A stretch of 64,000 nt of DNA from Candidatus Eremiobacterota bacterium (GCA_019235885.1 JAFAKB010000088.1:60339-124338), one strand, 5' to 3'. Positions 17,920 through 29,523 are shown, numbered from the stretch's first letter. Translations and numbers: made by a program. The notes: generated by a model from the sequence alone, not told the origin.

Positions 17920-18987
17920 GGATGGTCTCCTCTCGGGCGGTTCGAGCCAGCTTCGCGACGTCGATCAGCGCGGCGTCGTCGGCGAACGAGTACGTTGCGG
18001 TGTAGAGGACGCTCTTCGCGAGCGCGACGTTGGCGGCGGTGCGCGGCGCGCGGTCGAGCGAGCGGCGCGCGTCGGCGACGAGCGCGTCGCGGGCGTGGTC
18101 GCGCGCCCGCGCGCGCTGGTAGAGCGCGGCGACCGCGTCGACGAACTCCTCGCTGGTCGGCTCGCGCGGCGCGCGCAGCCGCACCGGCGGCCCGAGCGGG
18201 ACGATCCCGTAGAGCAGCCACAGCAGTCCCGCCAGCGCGGCGATCCCGAGCGCGACCAGCTCCGGTGCGTTCAGCGCCTGGTACCACGCCTTCTCGACCA
18301 GATCGCCGCGCACGGCTTCGTCGAACGCGACGATCCCGTTCGGCGTCCCGGGCCGCGCCGCCAGGTACGCGAGCCGCGCGGCGTCGCCGCGCTCGAGCGC
18401 GTCGTTCTGGAACGCCGCCGCGTCGGCCAGCCCGATCACCTCGCCTTTGCCGTAGCGATAGCGCACCGCGAGCGCGCCGGCACGGTCGCCGAGCAGCGTC
18501 TGGAACTTCTTGTGCGGCGCGGGAACGAGCCGGTCGGTCCCGCGCTGCGGCAGCGCGGCGACGAGCGAGGCCCATGTCCCGTGCAGCGGCCCGCGGTCGA
18601 AGCGGTGCTCCTCGAGAAACGCGACCTCGTCCTTGGCGTCGTCGTGCGAGGTGCGCGGCGTCAGCCCGATGTCGATCAGCCGGCCGCCGGCGCGCACCCA
18701 CGCGCGCACCGCGTCGCGCTCGGCGGCGTCCCACGCCGCAAACCCGTCCTCGGGAAAGGCCAGCACCAGCGTGTCGATCCCGCTGTTCGGGAGCGCGTCG
18801 TGATGCTGCCGGTAGCGCATGACGCGCACGCCTTCGCGCGCCATCAAGTCATACCACGCGCGGTAGCCGCCGGAATTGAAGTCGGCGCTGCCGCGCGTCG
18901 GGCGCTTCGGCGTCTGCTCGTGCCGGCCGAGCAGCGAGACGCCGATCAGCGCGAGCAGCGCCAGCGCGCCGAGAAGAACGTCGCGTC

Positions 18988-19623
18988 TCACGCCGGCGCG
19001 ACGACGCGGTCGTACGCCGCCCGCATCCGCGCAACCAGCGCGGCGTCGGCGCCGCGGTCGCCGAACAGCGCGACGACCGCGTCGCGCGCCAGCGCGTCGA
19101 AGGACGGGTCGCGCACCGCGCGCCGCCACTCGCCGGGCGTGCGTGCCGCGTCGTAGCGCACGCGGCCGTGCTCGTCGAGCGCGCGCAGCGCCGAGGCCCA
19201 CAACAGCGCCGCCGCGTCGTGATGGCGTCCCTCCGCTGCCGCGGCGAGCGCGCGCGCGAGCAGCGTGCGCGCGTCGGCGCCGTCGAAGAGCGCGTCGGCG
19301 CGCACGGCGTCGCGCCGCGCGCCGGCGAAGCGAACGTTCCGCCCGAACCGCACGGCGGCGTAGACCAGCGCCACCAGCAGCGCCGCCAGGATGATGAACC
19401 CGACGATGCGCGAGAGCAGGTCGTTGCCCGCCAGCTGGCCGAGCGGCTCGGTCACGCGGCGCCAGAACGCGTCGAGCGCGTCGAGCAGCTGCTCGAGCCA
19501 GGTCTTCGGCGCGGGTCCTTGCGGTCCGAGATGGTAGCGGCGGTCGAGCAGGATGCGGTGGGCGACCTCGCGCGGGTCGCCGTTCGGCCACACCGCCGCG
19601 AGCAGGATGCGAGCTGCGATCAT
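18988..19623 (-). CDS. DUF4129-containing membrane protein
   Basis: A 211-residue protein with a hydrophobic helix at about 76-95 (IVGFIILAALLVALVYAA). The C-terminal DUF4129-type domain contains LARALAAAAEGRHHDAAALLWASALRALDEHGRV and RTPGEWRRAV. An N-terminal periplasmic or linker part has LLDRRYHLGP. It starts within the last codons of the preceding membrane-protein gene (ATGA) and its end overlaps the DUF4350 start, so the four genes from here to DUF58 form one coupled operon. The family is linked by neighbourhood to transglutaminase or MoxR systems. The molecular role is unknown. Confidence 0.8.
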   Translation of the reverse strand: MIAARILLAAVWPNGDPREVAHRILLDRRYHLGPQGPAPKTWLEQLLDALDAFWRRVTEPLGQLAGNDLLSRIVGFIILAALLVALVYAAVRFGRNVRFAGARRDAVRADALFDGADARTLLARALAAAAEGRHHDAAALLWASALRALDEHGRVRYDAARTPGEWRRAVRDPSFDALARDAVVALFGDRGADAALVARMRAAYDRVVAPA

Positions 19624-20573
19624 GCGCTCGTCGGCGGCGGCTCCGCGGCGATGATGTCCCAGCCTTCACGGCGCACGCGCACGTCGACCGCGTACACGAC
19701 CACGAACGTCGCGACCAGTCCCTCGAGCAAGACCGTTCCGGCGCCGACGACCGCGAAGTAGAGCACGTCCACGTGCGTGGCGGCGGACGCGAGCGCGCCG
19801 ACCGCGACCGCCGGAATCGCGCCGGCTTGGCTCACCAAGAGGACGACGAGCCCGCCGACGACGGTGCGCCAGCGCATGCCGCGCGCGAGCCCTCGCCGCA
19901 CCGCCGTCCCGACGGCCTCGATCGGGTTCGACGTCTCGGTGATCACCGCGAACGTCGCCAGCTCGTACGCCATGAAAACCCATGCGAAGGCGATGACGAA
20001 CGCGGCCAGCACCACCAGCCCGCCCGCGATCGCGACCGCGAAGGTGACCGCCAGCAGCTTCAGCGCCGCCGTCGCGACCACGGTCAAGATCAGCACGAAA
20101 TACGCGATGAAGAGCGGGATCCCGACGAGCACGCCGATCACGACGAACGCGAATGCGACCACAAGCTGCGGCAGCCAGCGCCGCAAGCCGACGCGATACG
20201 CTTGCGCGATGCTGGAGCGCGCCCCCAGGTACGCCGACGCGATGAGCGAGATCACCGCGCCCCACATCAGCAGCCGCACCAGCAATTCGAGCATGACGAA
20301 GGCCACGACCGTGCCGGCGTTGCCAGTGTGGAGCGCCATCGAATCGGCGACCTCGCGCTGCGCGGCGGGACTCCCCGCGGTCAGCAGCTGGCTCAGGTCG
20401 GAGAAGATGCGCGCCGACTCGGGCGAGATGTACGCCTGCAGCATGGCCAGCGGAACGATCACGACCGCCAGGACGACGACGATCGGAACGAACTGGCGGA
20501 CGAACAGCGTGACCGCACGATCGAGCAGCTCGCCCGCTCCGTACGGGCGCAGTTCCGTGGTCTGCACCGGCAA
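19620..20573 (-). CDS. Multi-spanning membrane protein heading the MoxR operon
   Basis: A 317-residue protein with about six strongly hydrophobic segments, beginning FVPIVVVLAVVIVPLAMLQAYI near 28 and continuing through 300. The N-terminal RPYGAGELLDRAVTLF stretch resembles membrane domains attached to glycerophosphodiester phosphodiesterases and related DUF-type proteins found upstream of DUF4129 genes. No catalytic motif is visible. It is the first gene of the 20573-15656 operon. It is divergent from the MOSC gene with only 35 bp between the starts, so the promoters must overlap. Confidence 0.7.
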   Translation of the reverse strand: MPVQTTELRPYGAGELLDRAVTLFVRQFVPIVVVLAVVIVPLAMLQAYISPESARIFSDLSQLLTAGSPAAQREVADSMALHTGNAGTVVAFVMLELLVRLLMWGAVISLIASAYLGARSSIAQAYRVGLRRWLPQLVVAFAFVVIGVLVGIPLFIAYFVLILTVVATAALKLLAVTFAVAIAGGLVVLAAFVIAFAWVFMAYELATFAVITETSNPIEAVGTAVRRGLARGMRWRTVVGGLVVLLVSQAGAIPAVAVGALASAATHVDVLYFAVVGAGTVLLEGLVATFVVVYAVDVRVRREGWDIIAAEPPPTSA

Positions 20574-20608
20574 AAGCGTTCGCGCGGACGCGGGCGAATC
20601 CCCGGAGG

Positions 20609-21241
20609 ATGAACCTCGGCACCGTCGCCGGGCTGTGGCGCTATCCCGTCAAGAGCCTCAAGGCCGAACCGCTCGCGCGCGCCGACGTCCTGCCCGACGG
20701 GCTCGAGGGCGACCGGACGGCGGCGCTCGTCGTCGAGAGCCCGGAGCACGCGCGCGCGGGCAAACCGTACCGCGGCAAGGAGTCATCGCGCCTGCACCTC
20801 ACCGCCGACCCGGCGACGGCCGCGACCTACGCGGCGGACGCGAACGTGCTGGTCACGCTCGACCGCAGCCGTCCGCGCTGGTTCGACGCGCGCACGATCT
20901 CGGTGCTCTTCGATCTGTGGGTGCGCGATGTCGAAGCGCTGGTCGGCGAGCGGCTCGACCCCTTGCGCTGGCGCCCGAACCTGTACGTCGAGACCGCGCC
21001 CGGCACCACGCAGCGCGAGACGGATCTCGTCGGCGCGACGCTGCGCGCGGGGACCGTGGTCTTGCGGGTCACCGAGCCGATCGAACGCTGCGTGACGCCG
21101 AACTACGACGTCGCGACCGGCGAAGAGAACCCGCTCGTCCTGCGCGCCGTCGCGCGCGAGCGCGGCTGCTTCGTCGGCGTCTACTGCGAGGTCGAGACGC
21201 CGGGCGAGATCGCGCTGGGCGACCTGCTGCGGCTCGGCTGA
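20609..21241 (+). CDS. MOSC-domain protein
   Basis: A 210-residue protein with the N-terminal beta-barrel motif of MOSC proteins (GLWRYPVKSLKAEPL) and a C-terminal MOSC domain with RWRPNLYVE, GATLRAGTVVLRVTEPIERCVTPNYD and the GLU/GEIALGD end. The conserved cysteine is in ERCVTPN near 165. MOSC domains handle sulfur or molybdenum-cofactor chemistry; mARC-like and YiiM-like relatives reduce N-hydroxylated compounds. GGAGG sits directly against the ATG with no spacer, which is unusual and may lower initiation. The gene is divergent from the MoxR operon and convergent with recR. Confidence 0.82.
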   Translation: MNLGTVAGLWRYPVKSLKAEPLARADVLPDGLEGDRTAALVVESPEHARAGKPYRGKESSRLHLTADPATAATYAADANVLVTLDRSRPRWFDARTISVLFDLWVRDVEALVGERLDPLRWRPNLYVETAPGTTQRETDLVGATLRAGTVVLRVTEPIERCVTPNYDVATGEENPLVLRAVARERGCFVGVYCEVETPGEIALGDLLRLG

Positions 21242-21265
21242 GATACGACGTGCCGGACCGCCGGC

Positions 21266-21874
21266 TCAGAGAACACGCCTGCCTTCGATCGCGCGCGCGA
21301 GCGTGTTCTCGTCGGCGTAGTCGAGATCGCCGCCGATCGGCAGACCGTAGGCGAGGCGGGTGACCTTCACGCCGCTCGGCGCGAGCAGCCGCGAAAGATA
21401 GAGCGCGGTCGCCTCGCCTTCGGCGTTCGGGTTCGTCGCGACGACGATCTCGGCCGGCGACTCGCTCGCGACGCGGTCGACCAGCTCGCGCACGCGCAAC
21501 TGCGAGGGGCCGATGCCGTCCATCGGCGAGATCAGGCCGCCGAGCACGTGATAGCGTCCGGCGTACGCCGAGGTGCGCTCGATCGCGAAGACGTCCTTCG
21601 CCTCGGCGACCACGCAGATCAGCGCCGCGTCGCGCTGCGGGTCCGCGCAGACCGCGCACGGGTCGCTCTCGGTGATCGAGAAGCAGCGCGAGCACAAGCG
21701 CACGCGCTCTTTTAGCGCGACGATCGCCTCGGCGAGCGTCTCGGCTTCGGAACGCGGCCGGTTCAGCAAGTAGAAGACCAGCCGCGCGGCGGTCTTCGGA
21801 CCGATCGTCGGCAGCTTGCTGAACTCGTTGATCAGCGCTTGAACCGGTTCCGCGATACGGGTGGAATTTGACAT
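21266..21874 (-). CDS. recR: RecR recombination mediator
   Basis: A 202-residue protein with an N-terminal helix-hairpin-helix (LPTIGPKTAARLVFYLL), the four-cysteine zinc finger (CSRCF...CAVC), and a Toprim domain (ICVVAEAKDVFAIERT and HVLGGLISPMDGIGP). The C-terminal Walker-B-like end includes TRLAYGLPIGGDLDYADENTL. RecR works with RecO and RecF in single-strand-gap repair, and recF is also in this window. It follows ybaB and dnaX in the classical dnaX-ybaB-recR order on the same strand. Confidence 0.96.
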   Translation of the reverse strand: MSNSTRIAEPVQALINEFSKLPTIGPKTAARLVFYLLNRPRSEAETLAEAIVALKERVRLCSRCFSITESDPCAVCADPQRDAALICVVAEAKDVFAIERTSAYAGRYHVLGGLISPMDGIGPSQLRVRELVDRVASESPAEIVVATNPNAEGEATALYLSRLLAPSGVKVTRLAYGLPIGGDLDYADENTLARAIEGRRVL

Positions 21875-21936
21875 ATACCTTTAGGCGGATCGGCCCGCCA
21901 GGGCCGAACGCGAAGGGTTCGCGGAACGCGAACCCA

Positions 21937-22239
21937 CTACATTCCTGGAATTTTGAGGCCGCCAGTCACCGCGCCCATCCGTTTGGCGGCGAACTCCTCG
22001 GCTTTCGCGCGCGCGTCGTTGAACGCGGCGATGATGAGATCTTCGAGCGTCTCGACGTCGTCGGGGTCGACCGCGCTCTTGTCCAGCGAGACCTTCGTGA
22101 CGCGGAAATCGCCGCTCATCGTGAGCTTCACCGCGCCGCCGCCGGCCGCGCCGTCGACCGTCGCGGTCTGGATCTCGTCCTGGGCTTTCGCCATCTCCTG
22201 CTGCATCTTGCGGAGCTGGTTCATCATCTGCGGGTTCAC
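21937..22239 (-). CDS. ybaB: YbaB/EbfC family nucleoid-associated protein
   Basis: A 100-residue protein. It begins MNPQMMNQLRKMQQEMAKAQ, the long basic helix of the family, followed by the beta-hairpin (GGGAVKLTMSGDFRVTKVSLD) and a C-terminal helix ending in KRMGAVTGGLKIPGM. YbaB/EbfC dimers bind DNA as tweezers and shape the nucleoid. Its position between dnaX and recR is conserved in bacteria. The 62-bp gap to recR holds no separate promoter that I can recognise. Confidence 0.94.
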   Translation of the reverse strand: MNPQMMNQLRKMQQEMAKAQDEIQTATVDGAAGGGAVKLTMSGDFRVTKVSLDKSAVDPDDVETLEDLIIAAFNDARAKAEEFAAKRMGAVTGGLKIPGM

Positions 22240-22255
22240 GACATCGTCCTCGCCT

Positions 22256-23944
22256 CTACGGAAGTTTCTCGAGCGCGTAGCGCATCAGGTCGTCTTGTTC
22301 TTCGCCGCCCTCGCCGGAGAAGCCGGTCTCCGGCGGCGCCGCGCCGCCCGAGGCCGTGACCCGCACGTCGAGCGCGCGCCCAGTGACCTCTTCGATCGCC
22401 TTCTTAACCGTTGCGACGTCTTTTTTGAGCATCTCGCCGGTGACCGCATCCGGGACGCGCAACGTCAGCGTGTCGCCCTCGAGCGCGGCGACCGTCGCGC
22501 GCGAGAGCGCGGCGCGCAGCGAGCCTTTCTCGCTTTCGGCCCGCAGGCGAATGCTCTGCCACAGCGTGCGCAGCTTCTGCAGCGAAAGCTCCATCGGCGC
22601 GACCGCCGCCTTCGGCGCGCCGGCGGCGGCAGCAGGCTTGGGCGCACTCGCGGCCGGCGCTTCGGCAGCCGGCGCCTTCGGCACCGCGGCAGCCGCCGTC
22701 TTCGGCGCGGCGGTTGCCCCGCTGCGCTCGCCGGCCTCGAGCGCGGCGACGCGCGCGGCGAGCGCGTCGAGCGACGGGTCTTCGGCTTGGAGCAGGAAGC
22801 GCAGCAGCGCGCTCTCCAGCTCGAGCCGCGCGTTGCCGGAACCGCGCGCGGCGGCGAGCGCGTCGGCGAGCAGCCGCAACGCGCGCACCAAGCGGTTCTG
22901 CGGCGTCGCGCCGGCGCGCTCGCGCGTGCTGCGCGCGTCGTCTTCCGCCAAGTCGCGCGCGAGCAGCTCGGGGCTGACGCGGGCGACGAGCAGGTGGCGG
23001 AACTCGGCGATCGTGCTGCGGATCAGCCCGATCATGTCGGCGCCGGCGTCCGAGGCTTCGTCGACGCTTCGAAGCGCCTGCGCGGCGTCGCCGTCGAGCG
23101 CCGCGTCGCGCAGCGCGCGCGCGAACTCGCGCCCGGTTTGGCCGAACGCCGCGTCGACCGTCGTCGCGTCGACGGCCGGGGCCGAGCTGCTCGAAGCATT
23201 CGCGTACGCCGCGACCTGCTCCAGCATGGTGAGCGCATCGCGCAAGCCGCCGTCCGCGCGGTACGCGATCGCGCCGAGCGCGCCGTCGTCGACCGAGATC
23301 CTTTCCGCATCGGCGATCTCGCGCATCCGCGCGATCATGGTCGGGATCGCGATGCGCCGAAACGCGTAGCGCTGGCAGCGCGAGAGGATCGTCGGCGGCA
23401 GCGCTTCGGGCGCGGTCGTCGCGAGAACGAACACCGCCCACTCGGGCGGCTCCTCGAGCGTCTTGAGGAACGCGTTCGCGCCCTCTTTGGTGAGCATGTG
23501 CGCCTCGTCGATGATGTAGACTTTCTTGCGCATCACCGAGGGCGCGAACTTCACCGCTTCCCGCAGCGCGCGGATCTCGTCGATCCCGCGGTTCGACGCG
23601 GCGTCGATCTCGAGCACGTCGAGCGCCGTCCCCTCGAGGATCGCGACGCAGTTCTCGCACGTGTTGTCGGGGGTCGGAGTCGGGCCGTGGACGCACTCGA
23701 TGCAGCGCGCGAGGATCTTCGCGGCCGACGTCTTGCCGGAGCCGCGCGGCCCGGAGAACAGGTAGGCGTGCGCGAGGCGCCCGGTTTCGAGCGCCGCCGT
23801 GAGCGTCTTGACCACCGCGTCCTGCCCGACCAGGTCGGCGAACGTACGGGGCCGCCAGGTGCGGTAGAGCGACACGCCCGACGCTTTCGGGGCGCCCGAA
23901 CCCGGTCCCGTCCGCCGCTTTCGGAAACCCCGCACCCGGTTCAC
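22256..23944 (-). CDS. dnaX: DNA polymerase III subunit gamma/tau
   Basis: A 562-residue clamp-loader ATPase. It contains [15 protein letters not shown], Walker [10 protein letters not shown], a zinc module (C-x8-C-x2-C type around [19 protein letters not shown]), Walker [11 protein letters not shown] and sensor 1 LATT. An Ala/Pro-rich linker (about 400-450) leads to the tau-like C-terminal region. The GTG at 23944 gives the longest form. A second GTG at 23876, directly before SLYRTWRP, matches the usual family start and may be the real one. The gene is divergent from recQ and first in the dnaX-ybaB-recR set. Confidence 0.95.
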   Translation of the reverse strand: MNRVRGFRKRRTGPGSGAPKASGVSLYRTWRPRTFADLVGQDAVVKTLTAALETGRLAHAYLFSGPRGSGKTSAAKILARCIECVHGPTPTPDNTCENCVAILEGTALDVLEIDAASNRGIDEIRALREAVKFAPSVMRKKVYIIDEAHMLTKEGANAFLKTLEEPPEWAVFVLATTAPEALPPTILSRCQRYAFRRIAIPTMIARMREIADAERISVDDGALGAIAYRADGGLRDALTMLEQVAAYANASSSSAPAVDATTVDAAFGQTGREFARALRDAALDGDAAQALRSVDEASDAGADMIGLIRSTIAEFRHLLVARVSPELLARDLAEDDARSTRERAGATPQNRLVRALRLLADALAAARGSGNARLELESALLRFLLQAEDPSLDALAARVAALEAGERSGATAAPKTAAAAVPKAPAAEAPAASAPKPAAAAGAPKAAVAPMELSLQKLRTLWQSIRLRAESEKGSLRAALSRATVAALEGDTLTLRVPDAVTGEMLKKDVATVKKAIEEVTGRALDVRVTASGGAAPPETGFSGEGGEEQDDLMRYALEKLP

Positions 23945-23960
23945 AACGTTTTAAGAACGG

Positions 23961-23977
23961 CCGGGTAGGGTACCCGG
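23961..23977. repeat. 17-bp palindrome CCGGGTA-ggg-TACCCGG between dnaX and recQ
   Basis: Two perfect 7-bp arms separated by three bases lie in the 119-bp divergent region between dnaX and recQ, 17 bp before the longer dnaX start. This could be an operator or a small hairpin in the dnaX leader. No partner regulator is evident. Confidence 0.4.
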
Positions 23978-24063
23978 AGAGCGCCGGCTCCTTAGATGCC
24001 TGCGACGCCCGCTTTCCAAGCGAGGCGTTGCCTGTCGTCGGTGCGGGCTGCCGGAGAGGGGAC

Positions 24064-25701
<1,638 letters not shown>

Positions 25702-25725
25702 TCCCCGCCCGCACTAAGGAGCCGC

Positions 25726-27552
25726 TTGCGACGCGTCCTCGCGCCGTTAACTAGCCTCGCGTTCGTAATAGCCCTCGCGCTCGGCGCGCGGGCGCAAGTG
25801 AACCCGCCGGTCCCCGCACCGACGGCCGGCCCCGTCAACCCCCCGGGCGGCATCACCACCCCGCCGCCGTCCACCCCGACGCCGCCCCCCGAGCCGGGCA
25901 CGCCGGCGCCCTCCACGGAGCCCGGATCGCCGACGCCGTCGCCCGGCACTCCCGCCCCGTCTCCCGGCACTCCCGCCCCGTCGCCCGGCACTGCCGCCCC
26001 ATCGGCTACACCGACCGCCTCGCCCCTCGCCCCCGGAACCGCATCTCCCGCGCCCGGCGAGACGCCGACGCCGTTGCCGACCGCGGCGCCGACCCAGCCG
26101 CCGATCATCGTGGAGCCGCCGCAGATCAACGTCGAGCCGGGCAAGACCGCCGTCGCGCGCGTGAACAGCTCGCTCGGGGCGATCAGCGTGACCGTCGCCG
26201 ACCCTACGGTCGCGAACGCCGTCGCGGACCAGACGCAGCGCGTGGTGTACGTGAGCGGGGTCAAAGTCGGCACGACGACGGTGACCGTGGCGGACTCGCG
26301 CGGCGTCACGCGTGACGTGCCGGTGCGCGTCGCCTACGCCGCCGGCACGGCCGCCGACGAGATCTCGATTCGCCTGACCGGCAATCCCGCGTCGTCCGAC
26401 TACCTGCGCGAAGCGCTCACCGTCGCCGTGACGCGCGCCGCGACGCTGCGCCCCGGCGCGTCGGTGAACGTGCCGCCGGAGACGATCCCCGTCCGCGGCG
26501 ATCTCAACATCGACGACCGCACGACGGTCGACGTCCCGCTGCAGATCGCCGGCAACGGCTATCTGCCGGTCAACGCGATCACCCGCGTCATGGTCGAGAA
26601 CACGGCGCTCCCGCCGATTCAGCCTTCGCGTCTCCTGGTAAGCGACTATCCCGAGCGGCTGACCGCGAACGGCGTGCTATTCACCGCCCGCCTCGACCGC
26701 ACGCAAGCGCAGCGTTTTCTGTACTACCATTACAACCCCGGCACGGAGCCGGCGCGCCGCATCGTGCTGAAGGCGCGCAACGGTTCGAACGCGCCCGCGA
26801 TCGTGCAGGTGATCGACGGCACCGCCGGACCCGGTGCGAACGAGATGGAGATCGGCCACCTTTCGACCAAACGGTTTCTCGTGCACGAGGCGCGCAACGA
26901 AGGGGAGGTGATGACGATCGCGCCGAGCGCGACGATGAACGTCATCGATCATCCGCTCCCGCCGCAGAACGTGGTCAGCGGAATCCTTCAACTGCGCTTG
27001 GTCAGCGGCGATCCGCTCGACCTCACGCTCATCGCGCAAGACGCGCTCGCGCCGCTCGACCAGCCGATCGGCACCACGCAGCTGCTCGCGGGCGGCGCTC
27101 CGCACGCGCGCGGCGTCTACCCGGTGCCGTCGTTCGTCTTCGAGCGGATGTACGACGTCGACGGCGCCGATCTCGAGATTCCGATCGGCCAGCTCCCGCT
27201 CCCCAATCTTCGCCAAGGCGAAGCGCTGAGCGGCGACTACGGTGTCCAGCAGACGCTGAACGTCGTGATCGTCAACCAAACCCGCGGCCCGCGTTCGATC
27301 GCGCTCTACGCGAACCCGCGCGGCGGCCGCGCCACCGGAACGTTTCTGATCGACGGCACGCTCGTCCAAGCCCACGCGCTGCCCGCATTCTCGCGCTTCA
27401 AGATTTGGCAGGAAACGATCAACGCCGGAACCTACCGACGCATCCGCGTCGTCACGATGCCCGAAGGCGGCTCATCGTATCCGCTGCGTTTGACGTTCGC
27501 GCCGGACGACGGCTCGGTGCCGCCGGGTGCGCCCGGGTCACTGATCTACTAG
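25726..27552 (+). CDS. Secreted Pro-rich protein with pilus-type N-terminal (BIG-like) domain
   Basis: A 608-residue exported protein. It begins at a TTG with a perfect AAGGAG five bases upstream, and no ATG fits the signal peptide (RRVLAPLTSLAFVIALALGARAQ). Residues 25-125 are a low-complexity Pro/Thr/Ser region with exact nucleotide repeats (SPGTPAP units). Residues 130-205 match the N-terminal domain of type II/III secretion and pilus secretins (INVEPGKTAVARV, DPTVANAV, RVVYVSGVKVGTTTVTVADSRG). The rest is beta-rich and unrecognised. There is no secretin pore domain and no pilus cluster nearby, so this is a stand-alone envelope or cell-surface protein of unknown role. Confidence 0.75.
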   Translation: MRRVLAPLTSLAFVIALALGARAQVNPPVPAPTAGPVNPPGGITTPPPSTPTPPPEPGTPAPSTEPGSPTPSPGTPAPSPGTPAPSPGTAAPSATPTASPLAPGTASPAPGETPTPLPTAAPTQPPIIVEPPQINVEPGKTAVARVNSSLGAISVTVADPTVANAVADQTQRVVYVSGVKVGTTTVTVADSRGVTRDVPVRVAYAAGTAADEISIRLTGNPASSDYLREALTVAVTRAATLRPGASVNVPPETIPVRGDLNIDDRTTVDVPLQIAGNGYLPVNAITRVMVENTALPPIQPSRLLVSDYPERLTANGVLFTARLDRTQAQRFLYYHYNPGTEPARRIVLKARNGSNAPAIVQVIDGTAGPGANEMEIGHLSTKRFLVHEARNEGEVMTIAPSATMNVIDHPLPPQNVVSGILQLRLVSGDPLDLTLIAQDALAPLDQPIGTTQLLAGGAPHARGVYPVPSFVFERMYDVDGADLEIPIGQLPLPNLRQGEALSGDYGVQQTLNVVIVNQTRGPRSIALYANPRGGRATGTFLIDGTLVQAHALPAFSRFKIWQETINAGTYRRIRVVTMPEGGSSYPLRLTFAPDDGSVPPGAPGSLIY

Positions 27553-27578
27553 GGCGGGGCGGGTGGCACGACTCGCTC

Positions 27579-28604
27579 TCAGCGCTTTGCAACCCGTTCG
27601 TACACCACGTGCATGTGCGACGCTGCACGATCCCAGCCGAAGCGTTCGCTCGCATTCGCGCGCAGCAACTCCGCGCGCCGTTCCGCACCGGTGCGATCAT
27701 CGAGCAGCGCTCGGACGGCGTCGACCCATCCGGCGACATCGTCCGGAAAGACGAGCGGAACCGCATTCTCCGCGACCTCGACGAGCGACGAGGATCGTGC
27801 GCTGATCGCCGGGAGCCCCGCGCACAGCGCCTCGGCGAGCGCATAGCCGAAACCCTCGTAGCGCGACGGAATAAGCGCGCACGCTGCGCGAGCGTAGAGA
27901 TCGTCCAAATCTTCGCGCGCGACGTAGCCGCGCAACTCCAGCCTATCATCAACCCGGAGTTCCGCTGCGCGCGCCCGCACTTCATCCGCATACGGCGTCG
28001 GCGGTCCCACGGAGACGATCCGGAGGCCCGGGATCGCGGCGAGCACGTCGACCAGGACGCGCAGGTTCTTTCGTGCTTCGACGGTTCCGACCACCAGCGC
28101 GAACGGAGATTCGTCGGGACGACGCACGATCCGGTTGAAACGCGGGTCGACACCGGGATAGACGACTTCCGGATCAGCGGTCGGATCGATCAGCACGCGG
28201 TATTCGTTCGCGCTGAAGCATGAGTCGCAGACGATGGCCGCGGCGCGGCGGTATGCGCGCGCTTGTATCTTTCCGAAATAGCTGCGGGCATACGCGCGCG
28301 TATGGGCTTGAACGCGATGCCAGGCGAGGTCGTGCACGGTGACGATGGTCGGAAGCGTCCGCACCAAGGGCATCGTTCCGGAGGCTGCGTGCAGTACGGT
28401 CGCGCCGCTGCGCGCGGCGGCGAGAGGAAGCAGCACCTGATCCCAGAGGACGCGGCGGTCGAAGCGCCACGGATCGAGCCGCGGCGCCGCGAGCGCGCGC
28501 ACGTCGACGCCTTGCGCGCGCAGCGCCGCGGCAAGGTCGCGCTCGTAGACGCCGATTCCGGTGGCAGTGCCGACGGCGAGCTGCGTGTCGAGGGCGACGA
28601 TCAC
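27579..28604 (-). CDS. GT4-family glycosyltransferase
   Basis: A 341-residue GT-B fold enzyme. The N-terminal half contains GIGVYERDLAAAL, TIVTVHDLAWH and YRRAAAIVCDS. The C-terminal nucleotide-sugar domain has ALVVGTVEARKNLRVLVDVL, ELRGYVAREDLDDLYARAACALIPSRYEGFGYALAEALCAG and the E-x7-E motif of GT4 enzymes, such as mannosyl and glucosyl transferases. It is downstream of a TPR-protein gene with a 19-bp gap and near the LPS operon, so a role in surface polysaccharide is plausible. The sugar and acceptor cannot be told from the sequence. Confidence 0.9.
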   Translation of the reverse strand: MIVALDTQLAVGTATGIGVYERDLAAALRAQGVDVRALAAPRLDPWRFDRRVLWDQVLLPLAAARSGATVLHAASGTMPLVRTLPTIVTVHDLAWHRVQAHTRAYARSYFGKIQARAYRRAAAIVCDSCFSANEYRVLIDPTADPEVVYPGVDPRFNRIVRRPDESPFALVVGTVEARKNLRVLVDVLAAIPGLRIVSVGPPTPYADEVRARAAELRVDDRLELRGYVAREDLDDLYARAACALIPSRYEGFGYALAEALCAGLPAISARSSSLVEVAENAVPLVFPDDVAGWVDAVRALLDDRTGAERRAELLRANASERFGWDRAASHMHVVYERVAKR

Positions 28605-28623
28605 CGCAGCAAACGCGCAGCCG

Positions 28624-29523
28624 TCACGTGCAGCGTTTGAGCGCCGGGCCCGCGAGCGGGTCGTCGACCGGATCGCGGGGCGCCGGTGCGTTGGGCGCGG
28701 TCAGGTTCGCCGTGCGCGAACGCAGCACGCGAGCGCGCGTCAGATACGTGCGCGCGCGATCGCAGTCGCGCGACGCGGCGGCGGTCCAGGCCAGTCCGGC
28801 GTAGGCGTCGGCGCTGTTCGGGACGACTTCGGCAGCGCGCGCGTAAAAGCGCTGCGAAGAGGCGACGTCGCCGTTCGCGAGCGACTGATAGGCGGCTGCG
28901 AGGAGGTACGTCTCCTCGTTAGGCCCGAGCTGCAAGGCGCGCTCGTACGACGCCTCCGCGTCGCGCCAATACGCGGTGCGCCGCACGACATCGCGGTAGC
29001 CCGCCGCCGCCTGCAGCTGTCCCAATCGCCACCACGCTTCGCCGAGCACTTCCCCCGCGTTCGGATCGCTCTGCAGCACCCCGACAAGCCGCTGCTGCGC
29101 GGCAAGCGCGCGCGGCAAATCGCTCTGCGCGAGCGCATCGATGAGCGCCTGCGCGCGCACGACGTCCCCCGCTTGGACGTACGCCGCGATCGCACCGGAA
29201 CGATCGCCTTTCGCCTCCGCGATCTGCCCGCGCAGATCGGCCGTCTCGGCCCCGGCCGGAAGCGCGGACACCAGCCGTTGCGCCGTTTCCAGATCGCCGT
29301 TGTGAAGCGCCGCCGCCGCGCGCGCCTCCGGCCCGCCGACCAACGGCCGCAACAACCCCGGCGCGCGATCGTGCAGCACCGCCGGCACGGACGGCCGCAC
29401 CGCAAGGTCTCCATACGCCGCCGACGACGCAAGCTGCACCGCCCCCAGCCACGCAAAAAGCACGCACGCCACAGCCACTCCCGCCCAGCGAACCGCGCTC
29501 ATCCCAAAACTCACCGCGCCCAA
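28624..29523 (-). CDS. TPR-repeat protein anchored by one N-terminal helix
   Basis: A 299-residue protein with one hydrophobic helix at 11-30 (VRWAGVAVACVLFAWLGAV). Behind it are about six helical TPR-like repeats from residue 65, the clearest being AEASYERALQLGPNEETYLLAAAYQSLANGD and RFYARAAEVVPNSADAYAGLAW. The C-terminus is Pro-rich. TPR proteins are scaffolds and no enzyme motif is present. It shares an operon with the GT4 gene. The start (MGAVSFGM at 29523, or the Met 7 codons later) is uncertain by seven residues. Confidence 0.78.
   Translation of the reverse strand: MGAVSFGMSAVRWAGVAVACVLFAWLGAVQLASSAAYGDLAVRPSVPAVLHDRAPGLLRPLVGGPEARAAAALHNGDLETAQRLVSALPAGAETADLRGQIAEAKGDRSGAIAAYVQAGDVVRAQALIDALAQSDLPRALAAQQRLVGVLQSDPNAGEVLGEAWWRLGQLQAAAGYRDVVRRTAYWRDAEASYERALQLGPNEETYLLAAAYQSLANGDVASSQRFYARAAEVVPNSADAYAGLAWTAAASRDCDRARTYLTRARVLRSRTANLTAPNAPAPRDPVDDPLAGPALKRCT

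Noticed and set aside
23945..24063. Possible SRP RNA gene next to dnaX
   Set aside because: SRP RNA genes often lie near dnaX, but the conserved GGAAG...AGCAG loop is absent on both strands of this gap.
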